A stretch of 5,943 bases of DNA from the NCBI GenBank assembly GCA_002435335.1, contig DJMI01000144.1, forward strand, positions 9,796 to 15,738, in the 5' to 3' direction. How positions within the stretch are numbered: the first letter of the stretch is position 1; each line of letters opens with the position of its first letter. The notes under the pieces are model-generated. The model did not search any database, had not been told where the DNA came from, and saw nothing but the letters and a program-made list of their open reading frames with translations. The DNA is from Nitrosomonas sp. UBA6494. GTDB lineage: Bacteria; Pseudomonadota; Gammaproteobacteria; Burkholderiales; Nitrosomonadaceae. A program made the translations under genes and the position numbers. Positions 1 through 5,943 of this stretch are shown here, one piece after another.

Positions 1-87
1 TGTGAGTACGGTTTATGTTAGTTTTACTCTCACTGCAGTAAGACCGGCACCACATCAAAGTGCCCATTCACATAAGGAGTATCGACA
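1..87 (+). promoter_or_regulatory. Leader region of the class I aldolase gene
   Basis: This stretch precedes the aldolase and contains no complete gene. One frame starting at position 2 (GTG) stays open across it and into the aldolase, but it shows no recognisable protein and would overlap out of frame, so I do not call it. The region carries an 8-base palindrome ACTGCAGT at 32-39 and a short inverted repeat GTGAG (2-6) / CTCAC (29-33). Both are short enough to be chance. I find no convincing -35/-10 pair. The promoter may lie here or left of the window, and the gene could also be the distal member of an operon that starts outside. Confidence 0.4.
74..79 (+). promoter_or_regulatory. Ribosome binding site of the aldolase
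   Basis: AAGGAG sits eight bases before the ATG at 88. It is a near-perfect Shine-Dalgarno at ideal spacing and fixes the aldolase start. It is the strongest ribosome binding site in the window, which fits a highly expressed central-metabolism enzyme. Confidence 0.85.
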
Positions 88-1134
88 ATGGATATTACCG
101 CTATTCTGGGTGACGAAAGCGAATCACTGTTGAATCACACTTGCAGCACGATCCCCAAGCATCACTTACAGTTACCGGGTGGCGATTTTGTCGATCGTGT
201 CGTCGCCTTGAGCAATAGAAAACCCGGGGTATTGCGCAATCTTCAAGCGCTATACAACCACGGCAGATTAAGCGGAACCGGTTATTTGTCTTTATTGCCG
301 GTCGATCAAGGTGTTGAACATTCTGCCGGTGCATCGTTCGCACCGAATCCGATGTTTTTCGATCCCCGTCATATCGTTGAACTTGCCATCGAAGGCGGTT
401 GCAACGGCGTGGCTTCAACACTGGGGGTACTGTCGATGGTATCGCGACGGTACGCGCATAAGATTCCGATGATACTCAAAATCAATCACAATGAACTATT
501 GACTTATCCGAACAAATACGACCAAACGTTGTTTGCAAGTGTCGATCAAGCATTTGATATGGGTGCCTGCGCCGTCGGCGCGACGGTGTTTTTCGGATCG
601 GAAGAATCACGACGGCAAATTCAAGAGGTGTCCGAAGCATTCGAGCATGCGCACGAATTGGGGATGGTGACCATATTGTGGGCATACACACGCAACGCTG
701 CATTTAAAACCGCCGACAAGGATTACCACGTCAGCGCCGATCTGACGGGGCAAGCTAATCATTTGGCGGTTACCATCGGCGCCGATATCGTCAAACAAAA
801 AATGGCGACCAATAACGGTGGTTATACCGCTCTAAAGTTCGGCAAAACGCATGCCAAAGTCTATAGCGAACTGACCACCGAACATCCGATCGATTTGGTG
901 CGCTATCAAGTGGCTAATTGCTATATGGGGAGAGTCGGCATGATCAATTCGGGCGGAGAATCCGGCAGTGACGATTTGCACCAAGCAGTACGAACCGCGG
1001 TAATCAACAAGCGTGCAGGCGGTATGGGTTTGATCTCAGGACGAAAAGCGTTTCAGAAACCTGTTGCTGAAGGTATCAAATTGCTCAATGCGATTCAGGA
1101 TGTTTATCTGAACAATGCCGTCACAGTCGCATGA
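88..1134 (+). CDS. fbaB: Class I fructose-bisphosphate aldolase (FbaB/DhnA type)
   Basis: This cytoplasmic enzyme reversibly cleaves fructose 1,6-bisphosphate to dihydroxyacetone phosphate and glyceraldehyde 3-phosphate through a Schiff-base lysine, without metal. At 348 residues it matches the roughly 350 of E. coli FbaB. Family signatures are visible in order. LPVDQGVEHSAG (residues 70-81) holds the Asp and Glu typical of the first barrel strands. KINHNE (131-136) and ILWAYTRNAA (196-205) follow. ADIVKQKMATNNGGY (232-246) has K236 and K238, one of which should be the Schiff-base lysine by analogy with the family. The phosphate-binding pieces are INSGGESG (286-293) and GLISGRKAF (314-322). 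All expected motifs are intact, so it is probably active. The ATG is supported by AAGGAG eight bases upstream. It converges with the phosphorylase gene, leaving four bases between the stops. The aldolase assignment is secure. Its physiological direction (gluconeogenic or glycolytic) cannot be read from sequence. Confidence 0.93.
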   Translation: MDITAILGDESESLLNHTCSTIPKHHLQLPGGDFVDRVVALSNRKPGVLRNLQALYNHGRLSGTGYLSLLPVDQGVEHSAGASFAPNPMFFDPRHIVELAIEGGCNGVASTLGVLSMVSRRYAHKIPMILKINHNELLTYPNKYDQTLFASVDQAFDMGACAVGATVFFGSEESRRQIQEVSEAFEHAHELGMVTILWAYTRNAAFKTADKDYHVSADLTGQANHLAVTIGADIVKQKMATNNGGYTALKFGKTHAKVYSELTTEHPIDLVRYQVANCYMGRVGMINSGGESGSDDLHQAVRTAVINKRAGGMGLISGRKAFQKPVAEGIKLLNAIQDVYLNNAVTVA

Positions 1135-1136
1135 TC

Positions 1137-1146
1137 GGCTATAGCC
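1137..1146. repeat. 10-base palindrome across the convergent gene junction
   Basis: GGCTATAGCC is perfectly self-complementary and covers the TAG stop of the phosphorylase gene (minus strand). It starts three bases after the aldolase stop. As RNA it could form only a three-pair stem with a four-base loop, and no T-run follows on either strand. It is therefore not a normal intrinsic terminator and may be chance. Confidence 0.3.
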
Positions 1147-3694
1147 ATACCAGCAAGCCCATCTCCAGCGGGTGCGTTAGCGATGGATGATATGGATAAA
1201 TACGAATGAAATATTCCTGCTTACCGCACAACTCCGGAATAAGTCGCAATTCGAACCAATGCTCACCAGCCTCTTGAACACCGGTGAATTCGAACTTGAA
1301 ATGTTTGAAATTGCATAGCCGAGTGGTTTTATACTGGCGACAGATCAGCAATTCGACCACAACATCCTCCGGTGTCAAATGATTCAGTTTGACTGCCACC
1401 TTAAAATTCAATGCCTCATTAAAACAAATACGATCGCGCGGCGCGTCCAGCCTACGTAATGAAACCCCAGGCCATGCATGTCGGATTCTGGTTTTCCACG
1501 CAGCCACATTTCTTGATTCGGCAAAATCGTTGGCCGAAAAAAGCGTGCCTTTGTCACTGGCCGGACGATAAAATTTAGTGACATATTCATCGACCATACG
1601 CGTCGCGTTATAACCGGGCAGCAACGACATCATCGAGTACTTGGACATCTTTACCCATTTGGGCGAATAACCAAGTTTGCCGTAATCGTAATAAAGCGGA
1701 ACCACTTGATCTTGCAAAATTTCATACAACGCCCGGCTTTCCTCTTGATCACGCACAAAACCTTCCAAATCCTCCGGCCCCGGCTTGATCGCCCAGCCAT
1801 TCTTTCCATCGTAACCTTCCCCCCACCAGCCATCCAGCACGCTCAAATTGATCGCGCCGTTGATGCCCGCTTTCATACCCGATGTACCGCTAGCTTCCAG
1901 CGGATAAATAGGATTGTTGAGCCACACGTCAACACCGGCAACCAGACGACGCGCCAACCGCAAATCGTAACCTTCGATCAGCAGCAACCTGCCCTCAAAT
2001 TCTGGAAAACTGGCGATATGACTGATGCGCCGGATCAAATCCTGCCCAGGCACATCCGCGGGGTGCGCTTTACCGGAAAAAATAAACAGCACCGGACGAT
2101 TTTGATCGAGGATGATTTTTCGCAACCAATCGAGATTTTCAAACAGCAGCGCGGCGCGCTTATAGGTCGCAAAACGGCGCGCAAAACCCAGCGTCAGAAT
2201 ATTCGGATTGATCGGATCGATGAACCTCAGCAATCGATCCAGATGCGCTTCGGAGCCTCGATTACGGGAATTTTGTTCAGTAATGCGCGACCGAATGCCG
2301 TAAAACAATTGCGATTTTAACGACTGGCGTACACTCCAGAACAAATGATCCGGTATCGCATCGATACGCGACCAATACGCATGGTCGCACATTTTATTGC
2401 GCCATTCGTGCCCCAAGTAGCGGTCAAATAAGTCAGCCCATTCTTGCGCCAGAAAAGTGGGAACATGAACCCCATTGGTGATATAGGTCAATGGATTTTC
2501 TTCCGGCTCGATCTGCGGCCACAAATCACGGCAAATTTTAGCGGACACGCCACCGTGTATTCTACTGACGCCATTGTGCGTGCGTGAACCGCGTATGGCC
2601 AACGCAGTCATATTGAAATCCGGGCTCCCGGGGATATGGCCAAGCGCCATGAACTCCTCGCGCGAGATTCGCAGGCTGTGATAAAAACTACCAAAATAGG
2701 TTTGCATCACTTCCTGATTGAAATGATCATGACCGGCGGGCACTGCGGTATGCGTGGTAAAAACCGTATTCACCGCAACGCTTTCCAATGCTGCGGCAAA
2801 ATCCAATCCCTGTCGAACCAAATCGTGAATGCGCTCCAAAATCATAAAAGCAGCGTGCCCTTCATTGATATGCCAAACCGTCGGTTTGATACCGAGCGCA
2901 TGCAACGCGCGAACACCCCCCATACCCAACAAAATTTCTTGTTCGATGCGCATGGTTTTGTCGCCGCCGTAAAGATTATGCGTAATGTAACGATCCTGCG
3001 CGGAATTTTCCGCTATTTCGGTATCCAGCAAATAAAGTACGACATGACCGATTCTCGCCTGCCATATTTTTGCGGTAACAGTCCGATGCGGCAATGGAAC
3101 TTCGATTTGCAAACTGGAACCGTCCTGATTCAATACCGGTGTGACGGGAAGATCGTCAAAATCAGAGATGGTATAGGTGGCTTGCTGATTCCCTTGGCTG
3201 TCGATGGTTTGAGAAAAGTATCCCTGACGATACAGCAAGCCGATAGCGACAAAGGGCAAATGCAGATCGCTCGCCGCCTTGCAATGATCTCCGGCCAGAA
3301 TGCCGAGGCCGCCGGAATAAATCGGCAAACTTTCGTGAAATCCGAATTCGAAACAAAAATAAGCAACCTGATCCTGCTCACGTAACCCGCCATTGTCATT
3401 CGGCAACCAGGATTTTTCGTGATACGAATCGTAAGTCGATAGGATGCTGTTGTAATTGGCGAGGAATATCCGATCTTCCGTGGCTTTCCATAACACCGAC
3501 TCATCCACACGCTTGAGAAATGCCTTGGGATTATGCCCCACGGCTTCCCACAAATGCGGATCAAGCCTGGAAAACAGCGTGCGTGTGGCGCGATCCCAGC
3601 TATACCACAGGTTATTGGCCAACTCCTCCAATCGCTTGAGGCGTGCCGGGATTTTAGGATTGACTGTAATGGTGTACGACGTTCGTGAAGACAT
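1139..3694 (-). CDS. glgP: Alpha-glucan (glycogen/maltodextrin) phosphorylase with N-terminal DUF3417
   Basis: This PLP-dependent cytoplasmic enzyme releases glucose 1-phosphate from the non-reducing ends of alpha-1,4-glucans. The protein is 851 residues from the start chosen here. It belongs to the divergent alpha-glucan phosphorylase group found in many bacteria, not the classical E. coli GlgP/MalP type. The N-terminal ~100 residues (PARLKRLEELANNLWYSWD) are DUF3417. YSGGLGILAGDHCKAASDL (126-144), HINEGHAAF (275-283), TTHTAVPAGHDHF (313-325) and GFARRFATYKRA (503-514) are conserved phosphorylase blocks. EASGTSGMKAGINGA (600-614) holds the PLP lysine K608, followed by LDGWWGEGYDGKNGW (620-634). 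The last ~100 residues look beta-rich. An in-frame ATG at 3730 would add 12 residues, but AAGAGGA six bases before the ATG at 3694, and conservation starting just after it, favour 3694. The gene follows glucokinase by 63 bases and is probably cotranscribed with it. Substrate preference (glycogen or maltodextrin) is not readable. Confidence 0.93.
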   Translation of the reverse strand: MSSRTSYTITVNPKIPARLKRLEELANNLWYSWDRATRTLFSRLDPHLWEAVGHNPKAFLKRVDESVLWKATEDRIFLANYNSILSTYDSYHEKSWLPNDNGGLREQDQVAYFCFEFGFHESLPIYSGGLGILAGDHCKAASDLHLPFVAIGLLYRQGYFSQTIDSQGNQQATYTISDFDDLPVTPVLNQDGSSLQIEVPLPHRTVTAKIWQARIGHVVLYLLDTEIAENSAQDRYITHNLYGGDKTMRIEQEILLGMGGVRALHALGIKPTVWHINEGHAAFMILERIHDLVRQGLDFAAALESVAVNTVFTTHTAVPAGHDHFNQEVMQTYFGSFYHSLRISREEFMALGHIPGSPDFNMTALAIRGSRTHNGVSRIHGGVSAKICRDLWPQIEPEENPLTYITNGVHVPTFLAQEWADLFDRYLGHEWRNKMCDHAYWSRIDAIPDHLFWSVRQSLKSQLFYGIRSRITEQNSRNRGSEAHLDRLLRFIDPINPNILTLGFARRFATYKRAALLFENLDWLRKIILDQNRPVLFIFSGKAHPADVPGQDLIRRISHIASFPEFEGRLLLIEGYDLRLARRLVAGVDVWLNNPIYPLEASGTSGMKAGINGAINLSVLDGWWGEGYDGKNGWAIKPGPEDLEGFVRDQEESRALYEILQDQVVPLYYDYGKLGYSPKWVKMSKYSMMSLLPGYNATRMVDEYVTKFYRPASDKGTLFSANDFAESRNVAAWKTRIRHAWPGVSLRRLDAPRDRICFNEALNFKVAVKLNHLTPEDVVVELLICRQYKTTRLCNFKHFKFEFTGVQEAGEHWFELRLIPELCGKQEYFIRIYPYHPSLTHPLEMGLLVWL

Positions 3695-3700
3695 AGTTAT

Positions 3701-3707
3701 TCCTCTT
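3701..3707 (-). promoter_or_regulatory. Ribosome binding site of the phosphorylase
   Basis: Read on the minus strand this is AAGAGGA, six bases before the ATG at 3694. It decides the start in favour of 3694 over the upstream in-frame ATG at 3730, because a start at 3730 would place this site inside the coding region. Confidence 0.75.
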
Positions 3708-3719
3708 GCTGAGAACGCA

Positions 3720-3740
3720 GTTTGCAGCAAATATGCAAAC
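3720..3740 (-). other. Small stem-loop in the glk-glgP intergenic gap
   Basis: GTTTGC (3720-3725) and GCAAAC (3735-3740) form a perfect six-pair stem with a nine-base loop. The word AACGCAG occurs both just before it (3714-3720) and at its far edge (3738-3744). No T-run follows on the minus strand, so it is not a typical intrinsic terminator. It lies between the glucokinase stop and the phosphorylase Shine-Dalgarno. It could act in mRNA processing or stability, or be chance. Confidence 0.35.
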
Positions 3741-3757
3741 GCAGCGCAATCAATAAA

Positions 3758-4768
3758 TCATTTGGATAAAGCGAGCTGCTGCGCTTTCTGTTTTGCGCCC
3801 AGCAAACCGATTTCCGGATTGGTAACGACATGCACCGGAATTTCATACATCAACGACTCAAATCGCCCTTTGTCTCGGAAGGCACGAATAAAACCGCCCG
3901 TTTTCAAGTAATCGATGATTTTCGGCGCGATGCCGCCAGCAACATACACCCCACCGCGACATAACCCCGCCAATGCCAGATTACCCGCATAAGCACCGTA
4001 AATTTCGGCAAACATATTGAGCGACGCAATCGCCACCGGATGCCGGTGCACCAATGCAAGCGCGGTTATCGTAGCACCGCTGTCGTCTTCCAGATTGATC
4101 GGCGACAAATTGGACGAAACCGGTGCCGTTGCCAGCAGAAATTTAAAAATATTGGTAAGTCCGGCGCCGGATAATAAGCGCTCAGTCGACACATGACCCA
4201 GTTTGCGGTGCAGCGACTCGAACAGCTTCACCTGCAGCGGATCAACTGGCGCGAAATCCATATGCCCGGCTTCACTGGGAATGGCGAAATAGCCGTCACC
4301 CGACCAACTCAACCAAGCCACGCCCATGCCCGTACCCGCACCCAATACCACGCGAGTTGCTTGTTGTTGCGGATTGCCCGACTGCAAAGTAACCAAATCG
4401 CCTGTCATTAAACTGTCGATACCCAACGCAGCCGCTTCAAAATCATTGACAAGCTGCACCACCGGAATCGCAAAATCACGGGAAATTTCGCTGCTGCTGA
4501 TTTGCCAAGGCAAATTGGTCAATTTTGCTTGTTGCGCCACAACCGGCCCAGCAACGGCGAAACAGGTTGCCAGCGGATGATGATTTGTATTCACTTCTTT
4601 CGTGAGAAAATCGCACAAAATTTGCGAGAAAGCGGCAAACCGGTGGCTTTCGTAATGGCGGCTGCATAACACTTGTACCGATCCGTTAACCATTTCAGCA
4701 AGTTGCAGCAGAGTCTTGGTACCTCCTAAATCACCATACAAAAATAGCCGGTTCAATTGATCGTTCAT
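3758..4768 (-). CDS. glk: Glucokinase (Glk family)
   Basis: This cytoplasmic ATP-dependent kinase converts glucose to glucose 6-phosphate. It has 336 residues, against about 320 for E. coli Glk. YGDLGGTKT (11-19) is the N-terminal phosphate-binding loop. TNLPWQIS (84-91) matches the Glk family block. VNDFEAAALG (107-116) carries the putative catalytic base D109 with N108. VLGAGTGMGVAWL (141-153) is the second nucleotide-binding loop. E166 and H169 in SEAGHMDFAP and E196 in STERLLSGAG align with the glucose-contacting residues of E. coli Glk. RGGVYVAGGIAPK (271-283) and the GFIRAFRDKGRF segment (292-303) complete the signature. It has no helix-turn-helix and no ROK cysteine motif, so it is the Glk type rather than a ROK kinase or repressor. 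An in-frame TAA two codons upstream makes the ATG at 4768 the outermost start, though its Shine-Dalgarno is weak. It is the first gene of the probable glk-glgP pair. Its product would rescue free glucose released during glycan breakdown. Confidence 0.92.
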   Translation of the reverse strand: MNDQLNRLFLYGDLGGTKTLLQLAEMVNGSVQVLCSRHYESHRFAAFSQILCDFLTKEVNTNHHPLATCFAVAGPVVAQQAKLTNLPWQISSSEISRDFAIPVVQLVNDFEAAALGIDSLMTGDLVTLQSGNPQQQATRVVLGAGTGMGVAWLSWSGDGYFAIPSEAGHMDFAPVDPLQVKLFESLHRKLGHVSTERLLSGAGLTNIFKFLLATAPVSSNLSPINLEDDSGATITALALVHRHPVAIASLNMFAEIYGAYAGNLALAGLCRGGVYVAGGIAPKIIDYLKTGGFIRAFRDKGRFESLMYEIPVHVVTNPEIGLLGAKQKAQQLALSK

Positions 4769-4881
4769 GTCTTAATATAGGAATCGTTCCAGATAGTATA
4801 CATTGATCAACCTGGTTTATTGTTTTTCCCGTCGTTTGACTTACAATTGATTCTTACAAGCATTCTCCAAGCTCTTGACCT
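4769..4881. promoter_or_regulatory. Divergent intergenic region between glk and the YjgR-like gene
   Basis: These 113 AT-rich bases lie between two divergently read start codons, so promoters for both directions are expected here. On the plus strand TTGACT (4836-4841) is a good -35 match, but only a poor -10 (CATTCT, 4861-4866, 19-base spacer) follows. On the minus strand TATACT (4800-4795) and TATATT (4779-4774) are good -10 matches without a convincing -35 at 16-18 bases. TTGATCAA (4803-4810) and GTATAC (4796-4801) are short palindromes that could belong to an operator or be chance. Neither flanking gene has a strong Shine-Dalgarno. The region is called from gene arrangement; the individual boxes are tentative. 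Confidence 0.5.
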
Positions 4882-5943
4882 ATGCACGCCCCATTACTCA
4901 TCGCAAAAAACAATCACGCGTCATTGTCGCTGCTGCCCGCAATGGCAACGCGGCACGGCTGCATTACCGGCGCCACCGGTAGCGGCAAGACGGTGACTTT
5001 GCAAAAGCTAGCGGAAAGTTTTTCGCGCATTGGTGTGCCGGTTTTCATGGCAGACATCAAAGGCGATTTGACAGGCATATGCCAACCGGGATCTGCATCC
5101 GACAAGATAACAGCGCGATTGGATGCGCTGCAACTGGATGTACCGCAATGGCAAGGATTTCCCGTGACATTATGGGATGTACTGCAAAAAAACGGCCATC
5201 CGATCCGTGCTACGATTTCCGATATGGGACCGCTGCTGCTCGCACGATTATTGAATCTCAATGACACTCAGGAAGGCGTATTGAATCTTGTCTTCAAAGT
5301 AGCCGACGATCATGGCTTATTGCTACTCGATTTGAAAGACTTACGCGCTTTACTGCAATTTGTCGCTGATAATGCCGAATCATTCAGAACGCAATACGGC
5401 AGTGTATCATCCGCGTCCATCGGCGCCATTCAACGCGGCTTGCTGCAAATTGAAAGTCAAGGCGGCGAAATGTTTTTCGGCGAACCGATGCTAAATATCG
5501 ACGATTTAATGCAGACCGTCGACGGCAAAGGCGTGATCAACATACTTGCAGCCGATCAACTACTCAACTCACCCCGCCTGTACAGCACGTTCCTATTATG
5601 GATGCTGTCTGAATTATACGAAAATCTACCAGAAACCGGAGATCTCGATAAACCCAAGCTGATCTTCTTTTTCGATGAAGCGCATTTATTGTTCAACATG
5701 GCTTCGCCTGCGCTGCTGGACAAGATCGAGCTAGTAGTGCGCTTGATCCGTTCCAAAGGCGTCGGTGTCTATTTTGTCACCCAAAGCCCGTTCGATATTC
5801 CGAACAAAATACTCGCACAATTGGGAAATCGGATTCAACACACGCTACGAGCATTCACCCCGCAAGAGCAAAAAGCGGTCAATGCAATCGCAGCAACCAT
5901 GCGCCCCAATCCCGCATTAGATTTAAAACAAGCCATTATGCAA
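4882..5943 (+). CDS. yjgR: YjgR-like HerA-type ATPase (DUF853), 3' end outside the window
   Basis: This is the first 354 residues of a P-loop ATPase of the DUF853 family (helicase HerA-like C-terminal domain; E. coli YjgR, about 500 residues). It reads open to the window end, so roughly the last third is missing. The N-terminus MHAPLLIAKN and LPAMATRHGCITG resemble YjgR closely. The Walker A GATGSGKT is at residues 30-37 with K36. FMADIKGDLTG follows. The Walker B LIFFFDEAH is at 260-268 with D265 and E266. TQSPFDIP (300-307) and QLGNRIQH (313-320) are further family blocks, and R317 may be a sensor or finger residue. I see no signal peptide or membrane segment, so it should be cytoplasmic. 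The family is related to HerA/FtsK motor ATPases, but its biological role is poorly known and no partner such as NurA is visible here. An in-frame TGA two codons upstream makes the ATG at 4882 the outermost start. The ribosome binding site is weak. Confidence 0.9.
   Translation, partial: MHAPLLIAKNNHASLSLLPAMATRHGCITGATGSGKTVTLQKLAESFSRIGVPVFMADIKGDLTGICQPGSASDKITARLDALQLDVPQWQGFPVTLWDVLQKNGHPIRATISDMGPLLLARLLNLNDTQEGVLNLVFKVADDHGLLLLDLKDLRALLQFVADNAESFRTQYGSVSSASIGAIQRGLLQIESQGGEMFFGEPMLNIDDLMQTVDGKGVINILAADQLLNSPRLYSTFLLWMLSELYENLPETGDLDKPKLIFFFDEAHLLFNMASPALLDKIELVVRLIRSKGVGVYFVTQSPFDIPNKILAQLGNRIQHTLRAFTPQEQKAVNAIAATMRPNPALDLKQAIMQ

Noticed and set aside
2..130. Possible upstream gene tail or small frame from GTG at position 2 running into the aldolase
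   Set aside because: It has no recognisable sequence, no visible ribosome binding site, and would overlap the well-supported aldolase start out of frame.
1137..1146. GGCTATAGCC palindrome as a bidirectional terminator
   Set aside because: It can form only a three-pair stem around a four-base loop, and neither strand has a following T-run.
1706..2320. 204-codon plus-strand open frame opposite the phosphorylase gene
   Set aside because: It lies wholly within the strongly conserved phosphorylase coding region, has no recognisable domain and has a composition (Gln, Arg, Ile, Thr rich) expected of an antisense shadow.
2636..3385. 249-codon plus-strand open frame opposite the phosphorylase gene
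   Set aside because: It is long, but fully antisense to conserved phosphorylase blocks and shows no protein family signature or convincing start context. A shadow frame is the simpler explanation.
3456..3911. 151-codon plus-strand open frame spanning the glk-glgP gap
   Set aside because: It is antisense to the ends of two well-supported genes and has no recognisable motif.
3758..4768. ROK-family sugar kinase or repressor instead of glucokinase
   Set aside because: There is no helix-turn-helix and no ROK zinc-cysteine motif; the E. coli Glk-type blocks (VNDFEA, EAGHMDFAP, RGGVYVAGGI) are present.
4914..5267. 117-codon minus-strand open frame within the DUF853 gene
   Set aside because: The plus strand here encodes the Walker A region and continuous DUF853 homology, so the minus-strand frame is a shadow.
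4882..5943. HerA-NurA DNA-end resection or an anti-phage defence ATPase
   Set aside because: The protein matches the YjgR/DUF853 family throughout. No nuclease or other defence gene is visible, and the surroundings are core metabolism, so a defence call is not supported.

Overview
The window holds four genes of ordinary bacterial carbon metabolism and housekeeping. There is no mobile element, CRISPR array or RNA gene that I can support. Base composition is close to balanced. The protein set is an FbaB/DhnA-type class I aldolase, a DUF3417-containing alpha-glucan phosphorylase, a Glk-family glucokinase and a YjgR-like DUF853 ATPase. It suggests a Gram-negative proteobacterium. My impression from the protein style is a betaproteobacterium of the Nitrosomonas kind, but this is recognition from memory, not a database result.

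Layout. Positions 1-87 are a leader with a clear Shine-Dalgarno ahead of a plus-strand class I fructose-bisphosphate aldolase (88-1134). Four bases after its stop, the minus-strand alpha-glucan phosphorylase ends (1139-3694), so the two genes are tail to tail. Upstream of the phosphorylase on the same strand, after a 63-base gap containing a small stem-loop, lies glucokinase (3758-4768). The two probably form a glk-glgP operon read right to left. A 113-base divergent intergenic region (4769-4881) follows. After it comes the plus-strand start of a HerA/FtsK-like ATPase of the YjgR/DUF853 family (from 4882), which is cut by the window end after 354 codons.

How the genes work together. Phosphorylase releases glucose 1-phosphate from glycogen or maltodextrins. 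Glucokinase phosphorylates any free glucose left from short oligosaccharides. Both feed the hexose-phosphate pool, which the class I aldolase links to triose phosphates in glycolysis or gluconeogenesis. The cluster therefore reads as a storage-glycan mobilisation and central-carbon module. The DUF853 ATPase has no evident link to it beyond a shared divergent promoter region. I see no convincing undescribed system. The points most worth checking are the very tight convergent junction, the corrected phosphorylase start and the shared divergent control region.
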